NCBI RefSeq assembly: GCF_004000805.1
Contig: NZ_BILY01000013.1
Coordinates: 1 to 64,000, forward strand
DNA: 64,000 bases
Direction of reading: 5' to 3'
From: Paenibacillus glycanilyticus NBRC 16618
GTDB taxonomy: Bacteria > Bacillota > Bacilli > Paenibacillales > Paenibacillaceae
Below the pieces are notes generated by a model. The model did not search any database. It was not told where the DNA came from and worked only from the letters and a program-made list of their open reading frames with translations. Position 1 is the first letter of the stretch. Each line of letters opens with the position of its first letter. Positions 7,437-14,818 of the stretch are shown in pieces. The translations under genes and the position numbers were made by a program.

Positions 7437-9212
7437 TTATTGCTGGAGAACGGGCAGCTCAATGACAAATGTGGAACCAACGCCTACGGCGCTTGTCACC
7501 GCTATTGTGCCTTTGTGCAGCTCAACCAGATGCTTGACGATCGACAGACCAAGCCCGGTGCCTCCTGAACTGCGGGATCTTGCTTTATCCACCCGGTAGA
7601 ACCGCTCGAAAATCCTCGGCAAATCCTTCTTCGGAATGCCGATGCCGGTATCGCTGATCTGAATCCGGATATGATCCTCATCGATGCTTTCGATATGAAC
7701 CGACACTTTACCGCCTTCTGGTGTATAGTTTACGCCATTTGCAATGACATTCATCATAATTTGTCGTAAACGGTCCTCATCGGCTTCCACGTACAAGCCA
7801 TGCTCCATCTCCAGCTGCAGCTTGATCGATTTCTTGGCTGCCTCCGGCTCCATCATCGTAACGGTCTTCGTCATGAACGAATCCATCTCCACCGGCGAGA
7901 AATACAGCGGAACACGCTTCGATTCGATTTTCGACAACGCCAATATGTCCCCGATGAGACGGTTCAGCCTGTCGCTCTCGTCATAAATGATTTGCAGGAA
8001 GGAACGGGCGGTCTCCTCATCGTTAACCGCGCCGCCAAGAAGCGTCTCGGCAAAGCCTTTTACCGCCGCGATTGGCGTCTTCAGCTCATGCGATACGTTT
8101 GCCACGAATTCGCTGCGCATCCGCTCAAGCCGGCGGATCGCCGTCACGTCCGCAAGCACGAGCAGAACCCCGCCGAATTCCTGGTTCTCCTGAAGAATCG
8201 GCACCAGGTTAAGCTCCAGCAAGCGTTCCTCCGGGAAGTAGAACGTAATCTCCTCGCGGATATGCTCGCGGCCCTCCAACGCCTCCTGAATCAGCTGGGA
8301 CAGCTCGTATTGCTGCTTGGCTTCCGCGTAATTCCTGCCGACAAGCTCGCCGGTCGAAATACCGAGGAGTTCTCCGGCGCGGCGGCTCATGAGCAGAATC
8401 TTGCCGGCCGGGTCGATCATCATAACGCCGTTAATCATGTTTTCAAGCACGCTCTCCAGCTGGCTTTCGTTTTGCCGGATCCGCGTCATCTGTACCTCGA
8501 GGCTTTCGGCCATGGCATTAATAGCATGACCTAGCTCGCCAACTTCATCCTGCTTCCTGACCTTCACCCTTGCTTTATAATCCATTTGCTTGATACGCTG
8601 GGCAACCTTCGTAATTTGCTCAAGCGGACGTGTTAAGCTTAAGGCGATCCGGTAACTGATAAAAGCGGCAACGATAAACAAAATCAGCAGCCCGATAATC
8701 AATACGGTCCATAGCTGATCGATACTCTTGTCGACTTCCTTCAGACTCATTGCAAGACGGATAACGTTAGAGTGAGGATCGGAAGGATTCACCGCCAAGG
8801 CAACGTATAATAAATTCTCCTTCAATGTGTCGCTGTAGCGTATAGCCCGTCCAATGCCGTCCTTATGAGCCTTCACAACCTCAACCCGGCTGCTGTGGTT
8901 ATCCATCGTTTCCGGAGCATGGTCCGAATCGCCAAGGACGGTTCCGTCTCCTGCTATGAAGGTAACCCTGGTATCCGCATAGGTCTTAAGATTCTCGGCT
9001 TCCTCCGTGAAATAAGGGAACAACGACGCGTTATCTCCCTGCTTCCATTCGGTCTTGGCCAGAATGATATGCATCTCCCGGATCATATTGTCCTCAAGCG
9101 CATTAATATGGTTATCCTTAAACGTTTTTGCCATGAAGAGGCCGGCTGCGGTTACGGATAACGCAAGGATAATGATCATGGTTAACGTTAATCGGTTGCG
9201 AAAGCTGTTCAT
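7437..9212 (-). CDS. phoR: PhoR-type membrane sensor histidine kinase
   Basis: A 591-residue kinase. Transmembrane helices at about 8-28 and 168-188 flank an extracellular sensor domain; HAMP follows (190-243), then a PAS domain (250-350), HisKA with phospho-acceptor H375 (ANVSHELKTP) and an HATPase domain with N-box ANGVNYTPEGG, G1 DTGIGIP and G2 GGTGLGLSIV. This is the PhoR architecture of Bacillus. The gene starts 52 bases after the transporter gene at 9265 and 91 bases before phoP, so the three may be co-transcribed. A general WalK-like role is less likely because walR/walK neighbours are absent. Confidence 0.85.
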   Translation of the reverse strand: MNSFRNRLTLTMIIILALSVTAAGLFMAKTFKDNHINALEDNMIREMHIILAKTEWKQGDNASLFPYFTEEAENLKTYADTRVTFIAGDGTVLGDSDHAPETMDNHSSRVEVVKAHKDGIGRAIRYSDTLKENLLYVALAVNPSDPHSNVIRLAMSLKEVDKSIDQLWTVLIIGLLILFIVAAFISYRIALSLTRPLEQITKVAQRIKQMDYKARVKVRKQDEVGELGHAINAMAESLEVQMTRIRQNESQLESVLENMINGVMMIDPAGKILLMSRRAGELLGISTGELVGRNYAEAKQQYELSQLIQEALEGREHIREEITFYFPEERLLELNLVPILQENQEFGGVLLVLADVTAIRRLERMRSEFVANVSHELKTPIAAVKGFAETLLGGAVNDEETARSFLQIIYDESDRLNRLIGDILALSKIESKRVPLYFSPVEMDSFMTKTVTMMEPEAAKKSIKLQLEMEHGLYVEADEDRLRQIMMNVIANGVNYTPEGGKVSVHIESIDEDHIRIQISDTGIGIPKKDLPRIFERFYRVDKARSRSSGGTGLGLSIVKHLVELHKGTIAVTSAVGVGSTFVIELPVLQQ

Positions 9213-9264
9213 GGCCTTTCATCTCCAATATGCCTATTTGTCACTCGTTTTATCGTACATGCCG

Positions 9265-10182
9265 TCATGCGGCTTCGCTAGTCTTGTTTTTGTTAAGTTT
9301 TTGTAAAACAAAATGATGCACCGTCGCAAGCGGCTGCTGCACAAGGATAGAGAGCACAACCGGTACGGCAGCCAGCGGGCTGAAATAGCCCAGCGCCAGC
9401 ACGATGCCAAGCGAAATATTTCGCATGCCGGTGGCATAGGAGACGGTTACCTGCACCTCTTTGCCTCCGAATTTGGCCGTTCCCAGGAAGCCTACTGCAT
9501 AACATACCCCCACAAGCACGATAACAAGCGGGATCAGCTTCAGCATGTCATGCTTTAACTGGTCGACATACGGCGCAATAGCCGAAGCGTTTAAAGCGAC
9601 CACCGCAACAAAGCAAAGCTTCGAGATTGGCATGGCAACCGGCTTGACCTTCTCCTGAATACGTCCCTTGCTGAGCTCGTACAGAGCTACGCCAATGATA
9701 GTCGGCAGAACAACGATAACAAACAAGTCGAACATAATCGGGCCAATCGCAATATCAACCGAGGTATTAAAAAATAAATGAATGCCGTAAGGCACAACAA
9801 GCGGGCTTAACGCGGAGTCCAGCACGACCATCGCAAGCACAAGCGGCACGCTTCCGCCTGACATCCCGACCCACAGAACGGTGGATACGCCAAGCGGAAT
9901 GATCGTAAAGAGTACAAGCCCAACCACATAAGGAGAGGACGCTCCAAAACATAACGAGCCAAGCCCGTAGGCGACCAGCGGAGACAATAGATGAGCCAAT
10001 ATCAGCGTCCATACCAGGATGCCTGGCTTTTTGACCACCTCGTATAAATGCCGGAGTCCGCAGCCAATGGCCATCGTCAAGGTCACGTAAGCGAACAAAT
10101 ACGGTACGGCTTCCACCATCGGAGCAAGCGTATCGGCAAAAAGAAAACCCAGGACAAGCGATCCCGGGATCAGCAGAAACAT
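9265..10182 (-). CDS. Bile acid:Na+ symporter (SBF/BASS) family transporter, 5' end probably frame-broken
   Basis: A 305-residue, roughly nine-helix membrane protein of the SBF family, with the conserved GMRN segment (YATGMRNISLGIVLAL) and Na+-site region (IPLGVSTVLWVGMSGG). Substrates in bacteria range from bile acids to organic anions and pantoate-like acids; none can be chosen here. The ATG at 10182 has no ribosome binding site. A strong one (GAGGGAG, 10219-10225) sits 7 bases before a TTG at 10209-10211, but that frame is off by one; adding one T to the T5 run at 10193-10197 would join them and give the family-like N-terminus MRLITFFERWMFLL. The true gene may therefore be 9265-10211 with a frame break or sequencing error. 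Confidence 0.75.
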   Translation of the reverse strand: MFLLIPGSLVLGFLFADTLAPMVEAVPYLFAYVTLTMAIGCGLRHLYEVVKKPGILVWTLILAHLLSPLVAYGLGSLCFGASSPYVVGLVLFTIIPLGVSTVLWVGMSGGSVPLVLAMVVLDSALSPLVVPYGIHLFFNTSVDIAIGPIMFDLFVIVVLPTIIGVALYELSKGRIQEKVKPVAMPISKLCFVAVVALNASAIAPYVDQLKHDMLKLIPLVIVLVGVCYAVGFLGTAKFGGKEVQVTVSYATGMRNISLGIVLALGYFSPLAAVPVVLSILVQQPLATVHHFVLQKLNKNKTSEAA

Positions 10183-10358
10183 CCATCGTTCGAAAAAGTG
10201 ATTAAACGCAAGTCCAAACTCCCTCGTAAGCCATCCCTCGTTTCTATATGATGTCGATCAACATTATAGCCTTTATAATAGCATACTACTTGAGAGATAA
10301 CTGTCCGAAAACAAAGAAAGACACCTGCACATTCCGGATGCCTCTCTGATATCTTCCT

Positions 10359-11771
10359 TCATTTACCGTCACCCGTTTCATCTTGATTCTGTACGTTTGC
10401 GGCGGGCAAACAAATATGGATCGTAGTCCCTTCGCCTTCCGTGCTTGTTATATCAAGCGTTCCGCCATGCGAATGTATGATTTGCTGGGTGGCCATCATG
10501 CCAAGGCCCGTCCCGTTCTCTTTGGTTGTATAGAAGGGAGAGCCAATCTTTGCGATAAGCTCCTGCGGGATGCCTTTTCCCGTATCGGACACCTGAATCA
10601 TTAGCGTTTCCGGGCTTGGGCTGGAGGCATGGATATGTATGACCCCGCCGCTAGGCATAGCTTCCATGGCGTTTTTAATCAGATTGATAAATACTTGCTT
10701 CAGCTGCGCCGCCACGCAACGAATTTCCGGCAGACCATCCAGGCCCGTTATTCGGAGCTCCACGTTATTCATTAAAGCCTGTGAGCTCATGAGCATGTTA
10801 ACATCCTGGATGATTTGGCAGATTCGTTCATCCTTGAATTCCTGAGCCTGCGGCTTAGCCAGGTATAACAGCTCGCTCGTAATCAGCTCGATTCTGCGCA
10901 GCTCGTCCTTCATAATCGTAAAATAATTAGCGCTAACGCCCGATACAGTCTGTTCGATGAGTTGAACAAAACCTTTCAGCGAAGTGAGTGGGTTCCTGAT
11001 TTCGTGAGCAATGGAAGCTGCCAGCTGGCCAACCGCCGTCAATTTTTCCGCTTCCAGCAGCTTTGTTTTGTTTTGATTTTCCTGCATAATGCTTTTGGCA
11101 ACGCCAAAGACTCCCACGGATTCATTATTGACGATAATCGGCATGTTCGTTACTTTCACGTCAATAACTTTGCCGCTCTTGTGAATTGCCTTTGTTTCAT
11201 AATGCTGCGTAATCCCCTTTGCTGCCAGCTTGAAGAGACTTTTTGTTTTCTCCAGCTCCTCCGCGGGAATAAGCGGAATATAGGACATCTTCAAGAATTC
11301 ATCCGCCTCATAGCCTAACAGCTGCTCCATCGCCGGATTTACGCTAAGATAATTCCCCTCCAGATCGAAGGCAAATACCGCATCCGGATTATATTTGAAA
11401 AGCGAGGCGTAGTGCTGCTCCTTAAGCAAAGACAAGCCTTTTTTCTTCGTAATATCATGCAGGTATACGGAAAGACCGCTCTCGGAAGGATAAGCTTTTA
11501 CCTCCAGCCACATCGAGATGGGCGGACAGTAAGCTTCAAATTCGACCCGAACCTGCTCCTGCATCGCTTTAAGATAATGCTCGTAGAAAATGCTATAAAT
11601 CTCTTTTGGATACGCACTCCATATGCATTTGCCAATCGCTTCTTCCGGCGTGCAAGAAAACAATTTGGCTGCTTCTTTATTCATATAAGTAAATTCCCAG
11701 GAGTTATTGAGAGCAAAGACGGCATCTGTTATTCGATTAAGAACCTCGCTTCGTTCAACATAATGGCTCAT
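10359..11771 (-). CDS. Soluble PAS-domain sensor histidine kinase (sporulation-kinase type)
   Basis: A 470-residue kinase without membrane helices. Two PAS domains (about 8-112 and 120-232, the second with VFAFDLEGNYLSVNPAMEQLLGY split by normal PAS features) precede HisKA with H256 (AASIAHEIRNPL) and an HATPase domain (DTGKGIP, GTGLGMM). The H-box HEIRNPLTSLKGF is the type found in Bacillus KinA/KinE, which feed Spo0F, so a role in entry to sporulation is a fair inference; no cognate regulator is adjacent. Ribosome binding site AAGGAG lies upstream of the ATG. It follows a DUF2294 gene and a terminator-like element (11810-11852), and shares that element with the DUF2294 pair. Confidence 0.85.
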   Translation of the reverse strand: MSHYVERSEVLNRITDAVFALNNSWEFTYMNKEAAKLFSCTPEEAIGKCIWSAYPKEIYSIFYEHYLKAMQEQVRVEFEAYCPPISMWLEVKAYPSESGLSVYLHDITKKKGLSLLKEQHYASLFKYNPDAVFAFDLEGNYLSVNPAMEQLLGYEADEFLKMSYIPLIPAEELEKTKSLFKLAAKGITQHYETKAIHKSGKVIDVKVTNMPIIVNNESVGVFGVAKSIMQENQNKTKLLEAEKLTAVGQLAASIAHEIRNPLTSLKGFVQLIEQTVSGVSANYFTIMKDELRRIELITSELLYLAKPQAQEFKDERICQIIQDVNMLMSSQALMNNVELRITGLDGLPEIRCVAAQLKQVFINLIKNAMEAMPSGGVIHIHASSPSPETLMIQVSDTGKGIPQELIAKIGSPFYTTKENGTGLGMMATQQIIHSHGGTLDITSTEGEGTTIHICLPAANVQNQDETGDGK

Positions 11772-11809
11772 ATTTCCTACTCCTTGTCCGAAAATAATTT
11801 ACCCATAAT

Positions 11810-11882
11810 AAAAAACCTAAATACGAGCCGCATATTGCAGCTTTTATTTAGGCTGATGTCCAGCGATCTATCTGGTTCATTA
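11810..11882 (-). terminator. Terminator element B, copy 2 (small CCAG/CTGG hairpin plus terminator)
   Basis: On the minus strand, 8 bases after the gene ending at 11890, TAATGAACCAGA...GCTGGACAT leads into CCTAAATA...TATTTAGG arms (11816-11852) followed by T6. The same arrangement recurs at 13481-13556. It is expected to terminate the upstream DUF2294 transcript. Confidence 0.75.
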
Positions 11883-11889
11883 CCGCCAA

Positions 11890-12588
11890 TCATTGATTCG
11901 GATTTAAAATGAACACCATGACGCTTTTATCCAGATGGAAATCCCAGTCAACAAACAGATCTATAACCTTTGCGTTTAAAAACTCCTGAAAATGACCATT
12001 GTTATGCAGATGCCCTTTTTCAAGATTGCGCTTGGCCAGTCTCAAGCTTTCTTCATGTCCGATCCGGATCAATTCTTTCTCGATGCTGATCAGAATTCCC
12101 ACCCGAATAACGAGTAGAGTTCTATCATTGATGAGGCAAGAATACAACTCGTCCGGGCGCTTCTGGACCTGCTGGCTGATTAGACTGATTTCGTGCTGGA
12201 GCTCATCTTTCCCCGTATATTCGCAACCGAGCAAGGGTTGGCCTTGGGCATCCCGGCCCTCAACGCCAACCATAACGCCCGAATGATTGTGCAGGCCCCA
12301 GTCATAATAAAATTCCTGAATATCCATGCCTGCCAGCAGCAGCAGGTAGGCTTTGATCTCGGGAATCAACGACTTCATTAATAGGTCTCTGGTCGATTGA
12401 ATCGAGTGGATTTGATCTTGCTCAAGAAGAATCTTCTCCGTCGGCGACAGGAAGTTTCTTAGATATAATACGACAAACGGCCGATTGATGCTGACATAAA
12501 TGGATTGCGGTCCTCTCCCGAAAGCCTCTCTCAGCAATCTGCCAACATAGCTCGCTATTTCGGCTTGAGCCTCTTTTTCCAAGATCAT
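11890..12588 (-). CDS. Tandem DUF2294 (MpsC-like) domain protein, paralogue 1
   Basis: A 232-residue protein made of two copies of the DUF2294 fold, the domain now named after staphylococcal MpsC. The first copy is about 5-105 (LLREAFGRGPQSIYVSINRPFVVLYLRNFLSP split over the first strands, then the FYYDW turn) and the second about 130-230 (ending VIDLFVDWDFHLDKSVMVFILNP). MpsC is linked to membrane-potential generation in Staphylococcus, but the role of two-domain Bacillales forms is unknown. It has no membrane helix. The ATG at 12588 is very close to AAGGA; a TTG at 12582 has better spacing and matches the equivalent TTG in the paralogue. A promoter and leader hairpin lie upstream. Confidence 0.8.
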   Translation of the reverse strand: MILEKEAQAEIASYVGRLLREAFGRGPQSIYVSINRPFVVLYLRNFLSPTEKILLEQDQIHSIQSTRDLLMKSLIPEIKAYLLLLAGMDIQEFYYDWGLHNHSGVMVGVEGRDAQGQPLLGCEYTGKDELQHEISLISQQVQKRPDELYSCLINDRTLLVIRVGILISIEKELIRIGHEESLRLAKRNLEKGHLHNNGHFQEFLNAKVIDLFVDWDFHLDKSVMVFILNPNQ

Positions 12589-12602
12589 TCATCCTTAATT
12601 TA

Positions 12603-12628
12603 GGCAAAAGCATTATTTCTTTCGCCCC
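12603..12628 (-). promoter_or_regulatory. Leader hairpin A of DUF2294 paralogue 1
   Basis: On the minus strand GGCGAAAG pairs with CTTTTGCC around the loop AAATAATG, just before the ribosome binding site. By promoter position it would form the extreme 5' end of the mRNA. Related hairpins lie at 13437-13455 and 13598-13622, with changes that keep pairing. Confidence 0.55.
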
Positions 12629-12634
12629 AGATTT

Positions 12635-12663
12635 ATTGTAGTAATATATTCGGAATAACTCAA
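12635..12663 (-). promoter_or_regulatory. Promoter of DUF2294 paralogue 1
   Basis: Minus-strand TTGAGT (12658-12663), 17-bp spacer, TACAAT (12635-12640). Confidence 0.6.
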
Positions 12664-12711
12664 CCGAAACTTTACCTATTATTTTCCTTTGTCCGCATCT
12701 TATCCGTTTCT

Positions 12712-13422
12712 TCATTTAGGATTCGGATTTAGAATAAATACGATAACGCTTTTATCCTCATGGAAATCCCAATCTACAAACACGTCTAAAATCTGCGATT
12801 TGATGATCTCCTGGAAGCGGCTGCTGTTAATCAAATAGCTTTTTTCCAGGTTACGTTCCGCAAGCTTCAGGCTTTCTTCGAATCCAAGGCGGATCAACTC
12901 CTTGCCGATGCTGATCAGGATTCCCCTTCTGACGACCAGGAGTGTCCGATCATTGATCATGTAGGAATAAGTTTCATCCGGCTTCTTTTGGATTTGGTGA
13001 CTAATGCGATCGATTTCATCGTGCAGCTCCTCTTTCCCCGTATACCGTTCCTGCGGTCTGAACCCGAGGGAATCATCCTCCGCTTCAATGCCAACAAGCA
13101 TGCCGGAATGATTATGAAATCCCCAGTCATAATAAAACTCCCTGATGTTCATACCCGCAAGCAGGTGGAGGTAGGCTTTTATTTCCGGCATCAGCGATTT
13201 CATGACCAGGTCACGGGTATGCTGCACGGAATTCACCTGATCCTGCTGAAGAAGAATCTTTTCGGTTGGCGATAAGAAATTCCTCAAGTAGATCACGATA
13301 AACGGGCGGCTGATATTAACAAAAATCGATTGCGGGCCTTTTCCAAAAGCTTCTCGCAGTAGTCTTCCAATGTGACTCGCAACTTCTTTTTGAATTTGCT
13401 TTTCATTTTTTTCCAAAAAATC
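12712..13422 (-). CDS. Tandem DUF2294 (MpsC-like) domain protein, paralogue 2
   Basis: A 236-residue paralogue of the 11890-12588 product with the same two DUF2294 copies; long stretches are identical or conservative (GRLLREAFGKGPQSIFV, YLRNFLSPTEKILL, FVDWDFHEDKSVIVFILNP). It differs mainly in a short insertion between the domains (EDDSLGFRPQERYTGK). The ATG at 13422 is directly against AAGG; a TTG at 13413, eight bases after AAGGA, is a plausible real start and mirrors the TTG in paralogue 1. The frame is open further up through a TTG at 13482, but that lies in a terminator T tract. The pair arose by duplication next to a sensor kinase gene. Function unknown. Confidence 0.8.
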   Translation of the reverse strand, partial: DFLEKNEKQIQKEVASHIGRLLREAFGKGPQSIFVNISRPFIVIYLRNFLSPTEKILLQQDQVNSVQHTRDLVMKSLMPEIKAYLHLLAGMNIREFYYDWGFHNHSGMLVGIEAEDDSLGFRPQERYTGKEELHDEIDRISHQIQKKPDETYSYMINDRTLLVVRRGILISIGKELIRLGFEESLKLAERNLEKSYLINSSRFQEIIKSQILDVFVDWDFHEDKSVIVFILNPNPK

Positions 13423-13436
13423 CATCCTTAGTTTTA

Positions 13437-13455
13437 GGTAAACCTGATCTTTACC
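13437..13455 (-). promoter_or_regulatory. Leader hairpin A of DUF2294 paralogue 2
   Basis: Minus-strand GGTAAA gatcagg TTTACC directly before CTAAAACTAAGG, the same place as the hairpin of paralogue 1 though the arm sequence differs. Confidence 0.5.
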
Positions 13456-13480
13456 TTCAATATAAAATTCTAATAGAGAC

Positions 13481-13556
13481 AAAAAAAGCCTAAATAAAAG
13501 TTGTAAAAAACCAACTCTTATTTAGGCTTATGTCCAGCTCCATCTCTGGTTCATTA
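13481..13556 (-). terminator. Terminator element B, copy 1, upstream of DUF2294 paralogue 2
   Basis: Minus-strand TAATGAACCAGA (13545-13556), GCTGGACAT (13530-13538) and a strong hairpin with arms GCCTAAATAA/TTATTTAGGC (13488-13527) followed by T7 (13481-13487). It lies between a promoter at 13630 and the gene start at 13422, so it is either an attenuator or the leftover terminator of a lost gene. Confidence 0.75.
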
Positions 13557-13597
13557 ATGCCGAATTAGTCGTTAACCGTTAAAAAGCAATTTAAAAA

Positions 13598-13658
13598 GGC
13601 AAAAGCTTTATTTCCTTTACCCAAGGATTATTTTAATGATTTTTTTAAATTAAAACAA
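13598..13658 (-). promoter_or_regulatory. Promoter plus hairpin A without a gene of its own
   Basis: Minus-strand TTGTTT (13653-13658), 17-bp spacer, TAAAAT (13630-13635), then a hairpin at 13598-13622 (GGTAAAG...CTTTTGCC with loop resembling that of paralogue 1). No start codon with a proper frame follows before the terminator at 13527. Confidence 0.55.
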
Positions 13659-13698
13659 GATAAATATTTAAATAAGTTAAGTTAACAAGGCTATTTGG

Positions 13699-13827
13699 CT
13701 ATTGTTCTCCGTTTATAATCTTAGTTACCTCTTCGGTGATCGAATCGCCGCCAAGCTCCTTCCACTTCAGGAGGAAATGATCAAACGCATCGACCGGTTT
13801 GTCTCCAACAATGATCTGCAAATACAT
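13699..13827 (-). pseudogene. 3' remnant of a sugar-binding lipoprotein gene
   Basis: Read on the minus strand, 42 codons and a stop encode IIVGDKPVDAFDHFLLKW followed by KELGGDSITEEVTK. This matches the C-terminus of Lpl-type binding proteins; the intact protein at 45986-47719 has IIMGAVPLDDFDKFVDNW then YKVGGTDITKEVNE in the same place. Upstream of 13827 the frame holds no further recognisable family sequence and there is no signal peptide, so only the tail of the gene survives. The intervening region 13861-14070 is filled by short repeats, which may mark where the rest was lost. Confidence 0.7.
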
Positions 13828-13878
13828 GCTGCCCCTTCCCGTATGGCCGTAAACCATCCGCCTCCTCTTACCGCGAGG

Positions 13879-14062
13879 CTAACGAAACTACGTATCGTTA
13901 TTTCGCCTAATTTGCTGTTTCCCATTTCTAACGAAACGTAGTATCGCTATTGGGCTGCATTTGCTCATCTGGCGGGCTTTTTCCAGCTGATAGCGTGTCT
14001 GCGTTTCGTTAGAATTCCGAATGCCCTCTTTTCGGGCAAATAAGGATACGTCGTTTCGTTAG
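13879..14062. repeat. Intergenic repeat array: CTAACGAAAC twice direct, twice inverted
   Basis: CTAACGAAAC at 13879-13888 and 13928-13937 (49 bp apart), and its reverse complement at 14003-14012 and 14053-14062 (50 bp apart). Each box leads into a partly conserved stretch resembling ACGTATC..TTATTTGCC. The two pairs face each other, so the whole region could fold as a large stem. The rest of the 13483-14159 gap holds the DUF2294 leader remains, the lipoprotein remnant, and nothing else recognisable. Confidence 0.75.
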
Positions 14063-14159
14063 AATTTACCGCATGTATGCGGGAGTCCGCGGAATTATGG
14101 TAGGATATTGTAAAACAAGTACTGATGCACGAGGGATTAGAGAGGAGTTTGCGTAACGG

Positions 14160-14756
14160 ATGGAAAGTCATTTTTTCGCCTATATGTACCGCCTGAAATA
14201 TATTGAACGCTGGAGTCTGATGCGAAATACGACCAAGGAGACCGTTGCGGAGCATTCCTTCCACGTAGCGCTGCTTGCCCATATGCTATGCGAGATCGGC
14301 AACAGCTTTTTCGGACGCAGCTATAACGCGGACCGCGCCGTAACGCTGTCCTTGTTCCATGATGCGACCGAGGTCTTTACCGGCGATATCCCGACTCCCG
14401 TGAAGCATCACAATCCGAAAATGCTCGCAAGCTTCCGCGAGATAGAAGCAATGGCAGCAGAGCGGCTACTCGGCATGGTGCCGGAACAGCTGCAATCCTC
14501 GTATGCCCCGCTTCTCGGCAAGCCGGGAAGCACGTTATCCGAAGAAGATCAGCTGCTCCACAAAATCGTAAAAGCCGCAGACCTGCTGGACGCTTACTTG
14601 AAATGCCTGACCGAGGTATCCACCGGCAACCGGGAATTTCTCGTGGCCAAGGGGCAGACGGAAGCCGCAATGAAGCAGCTCGGGCTTCCGGAAACGGAGT
14701 GGTTCCTCGCCCATATGGCGCCAAGCCTCGGCATGACGCTGGATGAATTATCGTAA
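14160..14756 (+). CDS. YfbR-like HD-domain 5'-nucleotidase
   Basis: A 198-residue HD-superfamily phosphohydrolase. The metal ligands are visible as H33 (VAEHSFHVALLAH), the HD pair (LSLFHDATEVFTGDIPTP) and a distal aspartate (KAADLLDAYLKC). The N-terminal LKYIERWSLMRN and the TGDIPTPVK segment are characteristic of the YfbR group, which removes phosphate from deoxynucleoside 5'-monophosphates. The product is slightly shorter than E. coli YfbR (199). GGAG lies 12 bases before the ATG, a long spacing. A hairpin overlaps the stop codon. Confidence 0.85.
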   Translation: MESHFFAYMYRLKYIERWSLMRNTTKETVAEHSFHVALLAHMLCEIGNSFFGRSYNADRAVTLSLFHDATEVFTGDIPTPVKHHNPKMLASFREIEAMAAERLLGMVPEQLQSSYAPLLGKPGSTLSEEDQLLHKIVKAADLLDAYLKCLTEVSTGNREFLVAKGQTEAAMKQLGLPETEWFLAHMAPSLGMTLDELS

Positions 14757-14778
14757 AGAGCAGAGTCCTGCTCTTTAC
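14753..14778 (+). terminator. Hairpin at the end of the YfbR-like gene
   Basis: GTAAAGAGCAG agtc CTGCTCTTTAC, perfect 11-bp arms that include the TAA stop. Only a short T run follows, so termination may be weak. Confidence 0.55.
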
Positions 14779-14818
14779 GTTTCAGTAGAAAACAGCAATG
14801 TTTTTGGGGGGAGTAATC

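Noticed and set aside
13481-13622. Match to a known riboswitch class in the leader of the second DUF2294 gene
   Set aside because: Compared by eye with c-di-GMP, c-di-AMP, SAM, TPP, purine and glycine riboswitch signatures; none fits. Kept only as an unnamed leader or relic.
13879-14062. Possible CRISPR array from evenly spaced 10-base cores
   Set aside because: Cores are in opposite orientations and the sequences between them are partly conserved, unlike spacers.
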